Shown here: positions 11,360 through 22,500 of the stretch, one piece after another
How positions within the stretch are numbered: position 1 is the first letter of the stretch
Layout of the letters: every line of letters starts with the position of its first letter
NCBI GenBank assembly: GCA_008711295.1
Contig: VUYV01000146.1
Span: forward strand, 1,231,730-1,295,729
Reading direction: 5' to 3'
Source: Anarhynchus alexandrinus
Lineage: Eukaryota > Chordata > Aves > Charadriiformes > Charadriidae
DNA length: 64,000 nt
Program-made: the position numbers and the translations under genes
Notes under the pieces: generated by a model
Told to the model about the DNA's origin: nothing
The model's input: only the letters and a program-made list of their open reading frames with translations
Database searches by the model: none

Positions 11360-13665
11360 CCCTTTGCCAGGTTTCTATTCCTCCTGTAAGATGGATTCAT
11401 TATTGGTATCATTCCAATAGCCCTTTTCTGTCTCCATTTCAGTTTAAAATACATTTCTGTGAATACAAATGACTAGAAGTATGTAAAATCTTCTACCCTA
11501 GCTTGTACCAACACCTTGTATAATGTAGAAGGCAGCAGCACTTTCTTGTATTCAGTGAAAGTCTGGACTTGTTTTTTTCTCTTTCTACAGCCACGTCACA
11601 TTGGCAAGCTCTCTGTCATCCTTTGGTTGACTATTTTATCCTGTTCCATATGTTTCTCTTTCACCTCCAGCTGATAAACATCCAATTTTCAGAAAATGCT
11701 TTTGTCAGCAGTTACTAAGTGGATGCCTGTGTGCTTTGTACTATGCAAACCCATTGCTGCTGCTCTGTCTTAGAGGTCTTAGGGGTCATACTTTCTGTGT
11801 AGTAAGTTAGTCCTTAGCAGTATCTTCATTTGGCAGTCAGCTAGAATCTCATGAGCACACACCTTGTTCTCTCCCTAATGACAACACTCTGCAGGATCAG
11901 TCCTAAGACTGATGGGTATGCAATGCCACCAGTGATAATTTCATTTTAGGCACTTCCTTTTCAGTATATGCCCACTTTAGCCTTCTGCTTAGTTTTTGCC
12001 TTATCTGTCTTGCAGTTTCTATATTAACACCCTTCCTGAACTCCTTAAACAATAATTTCCTGTGTGGTAAAGTACTGAATAATTTACCATAATCTACACT
12101 CTTAGAAACATGACATTTACTCTTATCTTAACAGAAAGTTATCTTTTCAAATGTAAATTATGTCAGACTAACCTAGTATGCACCTCTCATAAAGAAAACC
12201 ACATTACAGTTTAGCTCTCTTTCCATTTGCCTCTACAGCTCATTGTTCTTGACTTTAAAGATCTGTGCTAAGGGCTCCTGTAGGGGTGACTAAACTGATG
12301 GGAATGCAGCCAACTAGATCACTTCATCCGTTCCTTCCCCAAAAACTTTCTGTAATTAGGTATGCTATCTCCAGTCAGAAGGCAGATTCTCTCATCTTTG
12401 CACCACACATTCCCAAACTGATATAGTCATTAAAAATGTCTGCTACTGAACTTGCAATTTCATGTGTGCTTTTTTTAGCATTTTAGCTGGTCACTTTTTT
12501 CCTCCCTCTCTCTCTTCCTTCATTTCACCACAGTTAGCAGCCCAAACTCTGCTTTTGCTTTGAATATGGTAATGAAATTACCATTCTTACTCCCATTCCT
12601 GATTAGGTACCCTGTCATTACCCTCATAATCTTCATTTCTTCTGAAAACTAAAGCATGAATTTAGTATATAGGACATTCCCTTATTCATCTTTCTCTTCT
12701 CAGCCTGTCTTTCTTACCTTGTTCCTCTCTAGTATAGCTGGTGAAGACATCATTAGCATTTGGTTTTATTTTCCTTCCAAGGTAAAGATTAATTAGCCTT
12801 TTAACTAAATTTGTTTCTTTTTTTCCTAACCTTTGAGACAGAGCCCTCTTAGCTTATCACCCTCTTTTTGTGCTCCAATTTTGTTTGTCCTTTTAAAATC
12901 CTGTCTGATGCATTTATTGATTTTAGTAGGTCTGTAGCCCATTCCTAGCATTTTTTTTCTCCTTGCTTGGAAGCTTTTCTCTGGATAGCAGTGGCACTTA
13001 GATGTCATGTAATTCAACCTGTACTCAAATCCATAAGGTGCTCTTCCTAGTCAGTCTCACCAATTTGTACCCAGTTCCTCAGAATTTCTTCCTATAAAAC
13101 TGAAAATTTGCTTTTGTATGTCATGTAATCCGAAGTGATCAGACTCAATCACTTCAGTCCAGCTTTATCTCCTACCACCAGGTCTTTTATAAGGTACTTG
13201 TTGCTTTCTGAAATTAAATTCAATATGAAATCCTGTTAGCTCATTGTAGTGGGATGACCACAGCCAGCAGCTAAGCATCCACCCACTCAACATTATATAG
13301 CAGGGAACATCCCTTTGGTAATTTTGAGTCAGCTGTGCTGGCTATGCTCTCTCCCAGCCTCTTGCCCGCCTCTTGCCCTACTTCCTTGGGGTTGCAGAGC
13401 AGGAAAAAACAAAACCTTGATGCTGTGCAAGCACTGCTTAACAATAGCCAAAACACTGGTGTGTTACCAACGTTGGTTTAGACACAAAGCCAAAACACAG
13501 CGTATGGGCTGTTTTGAAGAAAATTAAGTCCATCCCAGCCAGAACCATTATATTCATTAACAGATAAATCAATCAGCTGTCACATTCAACATTTGTGATC
13601 CTAGCACATTCATGTTTTTTAGTATTTCCATATCCCATATCTGTCCATTGTGTGATACTCATGGC
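11360..13665 (-). mobile_element. ancient CR1-type LINE relic, antisense, split by an LTR
   Basis: A long, strongly diverged antisense CR1. From left to right the plus strand follows, in order, the antisense text of old CR1 copies I remember from turtle-like genomes: a Ctttgtataatg-type phrase near 11512, a CGTCACATTGGCAAGCTC phrase near 11595, a TTTCTATATTAACACCC phrase near 12015, a TTGCAATTTCATGTG phrase near 12450, and an ATCAGCTGTCACATTC phrase near 13572 followed by the complement of the endonuclease GDFN-type region near 13630-13650. Left is the 3' (reverse transcriptase) side and right the 5' (endonuclease) side. Homology resumes on the far side of the LTR at 13245-13552, so that LTR inserted into this older LINE. 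No frame survives. The left edge is approximate. Confidence 0.7.
13245..13552 (-). mobile_element. solo ERV LTR, internally shortened, nested in old CR1
   Basis: A 308-bp element starting TGTAGTGGGATGACC and ending near AGCCAGAACCATTATA. It resembles the two ends of a widespread avian ERV LTR family, with the middle part of the usual LTR missing. The family's transcribed sense is the minus strand here. Possible 5-bp target duplications flank it: CTCAT at 13240-13244 and TTCAT at 13553-13557, one transition apart. No internal retroviral sequence adjoins it, so it is a solo LTR. It lies inside the ancient CR1, giving a relative age. It is related to, but not the same subfamily as, the LTR at 48347-48921. 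Confidence 0.65.
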
Positions 13666-15202
13666 TTCAGGTTTCGTAAGTTATATTCCTTAGGGATGAA
13701 TATCCCTAAAATACAGACAAGTAAAACCCTAAATGCCCCAAATCACAAGGCAAAAGTTAAAAGTGAATATATGGAGAGTATTCAAACCCATGTCATTTTT
13801 CAAACCCATCTCATTGTGTTGCGGATCCTGGAATTTTAGACATATGACATTGCACGGGGGTTAATTTGACCCCACATCATCTCACATTTTATTCTCTTTT
13901 ATGGAAATTTCATGGAGCACACTGCAATCTGTACAAGGCTATTCTGTTGGACAGCACCTTCTCCTTTTGATTCTTCAACTAATGTAGGTATACTAGGGTT
14001 GGACATAATTATGATCACGGTGACTACTGCTTTTCCTCTGTCACATGCCATGGAGAATGTGCTTTGCAATATTGTGCTAAAAGCAGAAAGGATCTTTACC
14101 ATCTTCCATTATCTCAGATGAATATTTAAGTCTCACACCAACACGTTGTCATTATTATTTTGGTAGTAAGAAGAATAAGGAGGATATTTATCTCTAATGG
14201 CAAACTTGCCAGTGACAGCTATGTTAAGAAACGTAACTTCACAGCTAAGAAGGACAGGGCATGTCACTCATTTTGCACCATAATTTAAAAATCATTTGTT
14301 CTTTTGCTTTATGTTTCTGTAAATCAGCATTGTGTCTGCTGATTCATAGAAGTTTCATCTATGTTAGAAGTTTTTACCTTGTTTCCCTTTGTGGTATATT
14401 ATGTTGTGCTTCTTTTATTAAGGGCATTACTCGCATCTTGAAGGCCAAGATTATCTGTGTCATTCTGGATGCTCAGAGTTATCACTAAATTTATGTGTTT
14501 CCCTGGTGCTCAGGGCCCTGCATGTGCTCCAGAATTGTGTAGGATCAAGAAAATGCAATATAGCTTTTCAGTCTGAACGATTACTGTAATTGTTAAAGAG
14601 ATGCCTTTGTAATACTAATATTAATGAATCAGGAGCCTTTGTGTACACAGTCATTAAATTCTGTCATTATTTGTAAAGGAAGTGAAAAAAATGTGGAAAT
14701 TTTCCAGATCGTCATGACATCCTTCTTTCTGCATCACATGCACTCACACATGCACACAGACTTACTCAGGTTTCAAATATCCTCAGCAGCAATGAACCCA
14801 AATAGCAGTGACGCATATACTGTTTTGTTTAGCTGTTCCTGTCAAAAAAATACTACTATATAGACATGGAGTTCAAAACAGGAAATACAGATGGTGCAAA
14901 GACAAATTATACAATGCTGTCATATGTTTATGGGAAACAAAAAAAAAAAAAATCAGTCTTAGGACATCTGATAGTGGGAGTTCTGTGTTCTGTTGTCCTT
15001 AATTGCACTGAGTCTTAATGACACTCGTGTCCTTAAACACATTTCTCATGCTCCAAATCACCCCATTTCAACAAGACTACCTTGGGATTCATTACTGTTC
15101 AGTATAAGGTGGAGTGTTACAATTTGGCCCTAATTTAGTAACCATTTAGTTAAATGTATCCAGTTTGAACGATAGCTATGGATCTCCTTTTCTAAGCACA
15201 CA

Positions 15203-15285
15203 CTGATAATATTTCATTTCACAGTGATAATATTAATTTCATTCCAGTCATAATATTAATTCAGGTTATATTAATTTGATAATGT
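15203..15285. repeat. diverged short tandem repeat, about 20-25 bp units
   Basis: Three to four imperfect copies of a unit built on TGATAATATTAATTTCATTC follow one another, with small indels between copies. AT-rich, no function suggested. Confidence 0.5.
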
Positions 15286-16329
15286 CCACTAGCAAAGCCA
15301 TTTGTGCTGTGGAAGTAGTGGAAAAATAAAGACCATTTGATTCAATGAGTTATACATTCTTACTGTGTAGCACTGCTTACTTGTAACAATATTTCATGTA
15401 CTTGCTTTGGCAACATCTCGTCTACCAGTCAGAACCAGAATCTGAGTCTAGATATAAAGAGACTGATGTTCTTGCCTACTGCCACAGAGATGGCAGGTCC
15501 TATCCTGCCATTGATTTTGAGGTAGATCTTTCCCATAAATACGTATGTGAAAGTCAGTACTGTATAGAAGAGGAGATATTCTATGTGACTCCATTACTGT
15601 GACAAATTATTATCCTATCTCTAAGGACTTGTCTTAAAATTCAGATAAATAGTTGCCAGGTACTCTCAGTTAACTTCATGTTAGTGCTCTGGATCTTCTA
15701 AATCATCTTGTATTTTGGTTTTTGAGGGTGGTTTCTTTGCTTCTAACTTTTAAGAAATGGACTCCAGTCTTGTAACTGTAACTTGCCACTTGAACTTTGT
15801 CTTTGAACTTCATGCCAGCACCATTTGACTTACAGGAACAGTGAAAAGAAGGTATAATCCATCATAGATGACAGCCATTTGTTTTAAATCAAAGTTCTCT
15901 AATTTTAGCAATAAGCCTAAATGTTGAAATAAACAAAAACAGTGATATTTTTGCTTAAAAGTGGTTAAGATACCACAAAGCTACCAATTTCACCAATCTT
16001 TTAGTCTCTGGAATACAGATTTCAAAGAGGGATGAGGCCAGATGACTTCACGCAATTCTCAGAGAGAGAATTTATTAAGGTCAAGACAAGTCTAAATATC
16101 ACACTTGATCCACTGCCTGTTCAGAAGTAGAATTATGATGAGTTTACTTTTCTCTCTGCCACTATTTATCTCCTCACTTCAGAGCACATAACAATGTAAT
16201 AAAATAATGGACAATCTGTGTAAATAAATAACTCGATGTGTTGCTGTGCATATTGAAAAGAAATTATAAATCCTTTAGATTTTCCTAGCTATGATTTTGT
16301 GTTGTAATTTATTAATACTTTGCTTCTAG

Positions 16330-16392
16330 GGTAATCCACATGCAAATGGAACAATAAACAAAGAACCTTCTATGCCATGGGAGTGTATTAAA
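16330..16392 (+). CDS. candidate 63-nt cassette exon, unidentified
   Basis: Exactly 63 nt (21 codons) lie between an acceptor (TTAATACTTTGCTTCTAG) and a near-consensus donor (AAA before GTAAGT). Only one of three frames is open, and it starts and ends on codon boundaries if phase is 0, so the segment could be skipped without a frame change. The peptide begins GNPHANG and ends MPWECIK. I do not recognise it, and no neighbouring exon was identified in the window, which would fit a small alternative exon in a gene with very long introns. A short open frame of this size is expected by chance, so the splice-site quality is the main support. Confidence 0.3.
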
Positions 16393-18383
16393 GTAAGTCT
16401 TCAGAGAGTCATGTTCCTCTGCTGGAGAAAACATCCCTGAGTCAGCACTCCCTCCTCTCCTTTCGCCCCTCCTTCCCTCTCTTCTTCATGCTGGCAGGAA
16501 ATGAAAACTATTTCAGTGTGTTATACAAAATGTGTAGAATTTATGTGATCATTTCAGTCTTGTTGTATACCAGCCATGAAAGCTTATTGATAGCATGACC
16601 AGACATTTCCTAAGCTATTAAAAAATTATAACCTGTCTTCCCCTCTTTCAATCTGATGAGACGGTTAGAAGGTGTTATGCTAAAAAAAAAAAAAAAAGCT
16701 GCACTTTCCAGAAAGACAAGTTTTTCTGCTTTGGTTGTCTGAGTTACCCACTAGCTTAACTTACATGCTCCTATATGTTGCTTTTCTGTTAGAGTCTTCT
16801 CTGTATCCCAGAAGGAAGGAGAGTAAAGCAGATGATAGCATCTACTTTTGACTCAATGGCCAAATCGAGAGGCAATGTATAAGTGGATGCAAGATCCTTA
16901 TCAGTGAGTGGATGCAAGGCTTAGGGATTCTTACCAAGCCCAAGCAAGTTTAAGCTAGTTTAATTTAAATGCTGAGCATGGCAGAAGAAGGTGCTATACC
17001 AGGTTAGATTCCCTGGGACTAACTGAGGCCTGATCCAAAATTCAAAGGCTTAATGGCCTTTGAAGCAGATCTTGGATTCCGACCTGAATCTAGTGATGTG
17101 GTTAGCTGCCAAAACTGTTATGCTGTCATTGCTGGCTGATATTTTGAGATGTGGTCAAGTAAATACCTTGATTTCTAGAAGTGTTCAGTACTCATTGTCC
17201 TTAAAGACTTAGTCACTGTGTAGCTGTATAATACATATATATATGTGTATAAATATATAGGCTGTAGCAGCTTAGCACTCAAGCTTAAAAATTTCATTCA
17301 TATCGCATGCTGTGTTCTGGTAAAAACAAACAGTGGTCAAGTATATGAATGAACTTTACACATAGGATTTATACGCACAGTAACTCAAATCTTTTCAAAC
17401 CTTTTTCTCGTCTCTTTTTGCCCTCTCCTCTCTGATTCTAGACCCTCTAATCGTTTTGGATGTTGAAGATTTTTAAGCACAGGTGAAGACTAACATGGAT
17501 GACAGCACTGACAGCTTTCCCCATGTCTCTACCAAGATATCACATTCTTGTGATAAGAGAACAGTCAAACTTCTCTGCCCATGTTACCCAGAGCCTTTGC
17601 TGAGATTATCAACAAGGTTGCCAATTAGAAGCAATTGTGATATTTTGTTCATGTGTGTGATACAAGACCTGCTGACTAGGAGTTACTGAAACCACCAGCT
17701 CATTTCACAATATTTAAACAGTGAATTACCATACCTAGCATTTTTGTCAACAAGCTGAGGGGTTGATTGATTGGGTGTGTACATCCTGCATAGTGATTAT
17801 TGTCAGCCATAACTCTTCAACCTGTAACAGGGTGAATGCTGCTTTTAATTTACAAGGATGTCAAGACACTTGCAGACAGTGTACAGGTAAGACTGGCTGT
17901 GCTCACCCTGAATGATCCTCTTGTACTGTCTCAGACCTCCTGTGTACAATGAATAGTGATTAATGCACAGGCTGTGTGAAAAAAAAAAAAGGCATGATAG
18001 GAAAGGAGGAGGGGAAAAAGAAAAGTGCTGGCAGGCGCAGAAGTGAGAATGAAAAACTCTGAAAGCTGACTTGTACTTTGCATGGAGAGCATTCCTACCC
18101 TTTATTATGCCTATGAAAACGCAAGGGGACGGCAACAATGCTGCATGGCGAAGTGTTAGCGCTCGTGGAATAGAAGGTAGTCTTAGAAGGAGCAGATAAG
18201 AGTATCAAAGTGTATGTCAGTGTAGAGCATTCTCAAATCCCTTGATATTGAGCTCTCTCACTACTGGTGGTGTATACACATTTAAATCAGTCAATATACT
18301 GCATATATTATATTGATGATGTAGTAGAGTCTACCGTTTGGACAGTTCTTCCTCAATCATTATTTGGTTTGTGGCACTCTGTC

Positions 18384-19532
18384 AGAATCATAGAATCATA
18401 GAATCATAGAATGGTTTAGGTTGGAAAGGACCTTGAAGATCATCGAGTTCCAACCCCCCTGCCATAGGCAGGGACACCTCCCACTAGACCAGGTTGCCCA
18501 AGGCCACGTCCAGCCTGGCCTTGAACACCTCCAGGGATGGGGACTCAACAACCTCTCTGGGCAACCTGTTCCAGTGCCTCACCACCCTCAAAGTGAAAAA
18601 CTTCTTCCTAATGTTCAATCTAAACCTGCCCTCTTCCAGTTTGAAGCCATTCCCCCTTGTCCTGTCACTACATGCCCTAGTAAAAAGTCCTTCCCCAGCT
18701 CTCCTGTAGGCCCCCTTTAGGTACTGAAAGGCCGCAATAAGATCTCCCCGGAGCCTTGTCTTCTCCAGGCTGAACAGCCCCAACTCCTTCAGCCTCTCCT
18801 CATAGGAGAGGTGCTCCAGCCCTCGGATCATCCTCGTGGCCCTCCTCTGGACACGCTCCAACAGGTCCATGTCCTTCTTATGTTGGGGACTCCAGAGCTG
18901 GATGCAGTACTCCAGGTGGGGTCTCACGAGAGTGGAGTACAGGGGCAGAATCACCTCCTTTGATGTGCTGGCCACACTTCTTTTGATGCAGCCTAGGATG
19001 CGGTTGGCCTTCTGGGCTGCGATCGCACATTGCTGGCTCATGTTGAGCTTCTCGTCGATCAGCACACCCAGGTCCTTCTCCTCAGGGCTGCTCTCCAGCC
19101 ATTCCCCGCCCAACCTGTAATTGTGCTTGGGATTGCCCCGACCCAGATATAAGACCTTGCACTTGGCCTTATTGAACTGCATGAGGTTGGCTTGGGCCCA
19201 CCTCTCCAGCCTGTCCAGGTCCCTCTGGATGGCATCCCTCCCTTCCAGCGTGTCTACCTCGCCAAACAGCTTGGTATCATCGGCAAACTTGCTGAGGGTG
19301 CTCTCGACCCCACTGTCCATATCTCCTACAAAGATGTTGAACAGTACAGGTCCCAGCACCGACCCCTGAGGAACGCCACTTGTCACTGGTCTCCACTTGG
19401 ACATCGAGCCATTGACCGCAACTCTTTGAGTGCGACCGTCCAGCCAGTTCTTTATCCATCGAATGGTCCATTTGTCAAATCCATGTCTCTCCAATTTAGA
19501 GACCAGGATATCGTGTGGGACAGTGTCAAAAG
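18384..19532 (-). mobile_element. CR1 LINE, 5'-truncated, well preserved
   Basis: Reads on the minus strand; its 3' end is at the left, with the tail of AGAATCATAGAATCATAG repeats at 18384-18412. Homology runs up to about 19532, where it stops at the FDTVPHDIL region of the reverse transcriptase, so the element is 5'-truncated as most CR1 insertions are. The coding part is uninterrupted, making this the youngest-looking CR1 in the window. Confidence 0.93.
18484..19532 (-). pseudogene. CR1 ORF2 C-terminal reverse transcriptase fragment, open
   Basis: About 350 codons without a stop or frameshift, covering the second half of the CR1 ORF2 polyprotein. Visible motifs in order: FDTVPHDIL, the [14 protein letters not shown] box, the catalytic FADDTKL box, [47 protein letters not shown] and the C-terminal [16 protein letters not shown] region before the stop. 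In a full element ORF2 supplies endonuclease and reverse transcriptase for target-primed reverse transcription; this piece lacks the endonuclease and the first reverse transcriptase boxes and cannot act alone. The open frame can be read to 19551, but the last codons are flanking sequence, not CR1. Confidence 0.85.
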
Positions 19533-22500
19533 AAGCCTGATTGCTGACCAAAACCCATCATCCCTAAGGACATTTGCAATATTGACAGTTTCTTCTCCTC
19601 AGTGCACCCCTAGATGGAAGTGGGAAGCATGTGCATTCATTTCTACCATTTTTTCTTTCTCTCCTCCTGGGCCACTAACTCTCTTCCATTAAAGACCTCA
19701 CACCTCACCCTAGTTTTCTCTCCCTTTTCCTTAGCCATGCTGCAATGAGAAAAACTTTTAGAACCTATTTTTTACACATTTTTTTTTCTGAAAATATGCT
19801 GATCTTTTACCATGCACGTGTAAGAACGGCTTGATTTTGCAACTCTTCGCATCTGAAAACATAATGCCACCTCTAGTTCCTTCGATTTTTTTTTTGCTTT
19901 ATTTCAGTATAAATTACACAACTTCCTCTACAATACAAGAACATCTTTCCCATAATTTTCCTATTCCATTCTCACTTTTCTGCCTTTTTTTGGTGGCTGA
20001 TATGATTGCCTACAGGGATTCACCACAGCCACAATATCCTTCAGCAGCAAACTGAAATCACAGCACTACACTTGAAACACTAGAGGTTGCTAAAGCCTGT
20101 GTTTATTCATTGAGATTTCTCAAGTGAAACAATGTCAGACAACAATTCTTACTGAATTGAAGTCATGGTAGGAAAATTCCTCCTACTCTTAACATACCTA
20201 AACTAGCAGTAGACAATTCATTCTCTGAATTCTCTTGCTCCTCGACTGTTAACAAAATGCACAACAAAAGATACTGTTCCAGTGTGTAAAAGGCATCTAT
20301 GATAAATACAGGATATCTAGGATACAGGAAACGGAGGATAAATGCAGGATCAAGCATTTCATCTTTAGGATCTATTTACACTTTGTGAGACACAAAAGTT
20401 TCTGACTTAGGAGCAGTTGGTTGCCTTGTTTTAAAATACATATTTTAAGAATACTGCCAGGAAAAAAATGTATATCTAAATTTTAAAAAGTAATGTTATG
20501 TAAATTAACAATTTTATGTAAGACCAGATACACATACTGCATACATGAGATTGTGACTCATGTCAGACAATATCTCCACAAGATACTTCTCCAGATGGCT
20601 TTTTGAATCTTATATTGTAGGCTTCTCATTGGGTTGAAGAGTAGCTCCTGTAAAAAACTGAGCTTTTTAGTCGTAATTTAAGTATGTTTCCTAGTCTCAT
20701 ACATGCAAGCCTTTAGCTAACAAAGGGCAGCCAAACACTTCCTATTACTATTCTTCTGCTTAGCAAAATCAGTACAAGTTGATTGCCTGACAAGGGGATA
20801 GTGTACTGAAGCACTAGCCATGACTATGGTAATCAATTTTCACAGCTGCGTGAGAATCCTAACTGTAAGTTTTCTTCTCTACCATCCCAGCTCCTGGAGT
20901 CAAGTTATTATGCAAGGAACACATAATATTTTCTCTTGAAAAAAGGCTGCTTAGCCAAAAAAATTACAATGTGACACATACCTGCCATGCCCCTCAAAAT
21001 GAAAACCAAATAGAAAGACACCCAGATGGATTATTTTTAGTAACTGCATGGTTTCATAGGCTTAATTTATAAGTAGTGAGCACTTGGGGCTGCCAATCTG
21101 TGAATAGTCTTTGGAGGAGCTGCTTGGGCCTCTTTCCAACCTCTCTTCCTGACAGGAATTTCTATGAGGGAGGTAGGGAGTTTATAATGAACTTGCCCTG
21201 ACATCTGGGCTGGGGGAAGCTAATAGGCCACCTTTGTTCACAGCAATTCCAGTGGTTTCCAGTAAGTTTCCAAAGTCCCTCAGCATATTCTTGTTTCAGG
21301 AAGGGAAAGCAAAACCATGAGAAGAGATCCTGACTATGGTAGCAAAAGCTGGCCCCCACTTCCAGGAGGATACACATGCAGGGGAATGGCAGGGCCAGCT
21401 GGCTGGACAAGGCCCCTACTGTCGCAGGCAGGATGTCCCATGTGATGACATCAGATTGGAACGTTGCCCAGCTTACGTGAGCCCATCACATAGCTTCTGA
21501 GCAATAGCGTGGGCTATATTTAGAGAGGGAGAATAATAGATGAGGCATATGGTGCCTGATTCTCCTTCAGCCTTAAGTCTACTTGTGTACATGAACAGAC
21601 TCCCATTGATTTCAATGGCTAAGACTCCTCCATTTCAGCACCAGTAGCATGACTGGCTTTACAATGCTAATGGAAGTGAAGTTCAGCCTAAGTAAAAAGT
21701 ATAGTTTTGTTCTGTGTGCAACTGATGCTTTAAAAATAGCAGGGGAAAGATCAACTGTCTTAGCTCTCCCCTTCCTGCAAGGACCTGTTAACACATTGTA
21801 AGCCTTTTCTGCTTGACTTAGTAAGACGTCAATGAACTTCTCCAACAGAATTTATTTTATAAATAAACTTTGTTACTATGGTTGGTCAGAGTTGAGTCTC
21901 TGGTCAGAGACTAAAGCAAAGTGCTTTTGATGGGTTAGTCATTCTTTGCACTTTAAACCTACGTAGTTGGAGAAGGAAAAGTTGAAAGCATCTTGGGCTG
22001 AGCCCAACTCCTTGTCTTAGAAGAGCTATGGAAAGCAGTGCAAAATTATTTACAATGCAAATGAAAATCAATTTGTGCCTGTTCCTCGGTCATTATGTGA
22101 AACAGACCCTGCTTTGTAATGCTGCTGATCTCTGTATAGTCATAAAACAGAGCTTTATTTGCTTCTCATCTCCAGCTATTAACTGCTACTGATGTCAGAC
22201 AATTATACTGAATGAATGTGCTGCACCTTCATTAGTTTTCTTCTTTTGTCTGAGTTGATGATTTTGAAAGCTGCCCAGCTATCGAAACTCCACTTAAAGT
22301 GCCTAAGATCAGAAACAAGCCCAGGGCAGCAACATGGTATGATACTGGAATAAATAAAGCATTTGTTGACTCATGACCCATCTAGATCAGAAGCCCTCAA
22401 GAGTGTTTTATGCTAAAATAAATAAATAGATCTCTGAAGTTAACTGATTGCTCCATGCAGAGCAGACTCAACATTTAGTGTAACATTTGCCTCAACAGCA

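Larger units (their letters stand above)
13666..18383. other. non-coding sequence with one candidate exon
   Basis: AT-rich. Contains diverged tandem copies of a GATAATATTAATTTCATTC-type unit near 15203-15285, A-runs at about 14938-14952 and 16681-16697, and a TA-rich patch near 17226-17262. A stretch around 17030-17095 (CCTGATCCAAAATTC) vaguely resembles an old amniote repeat. No gene was recognised apart from the candidate exon at 16330-16392. Confidence 0.45.
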
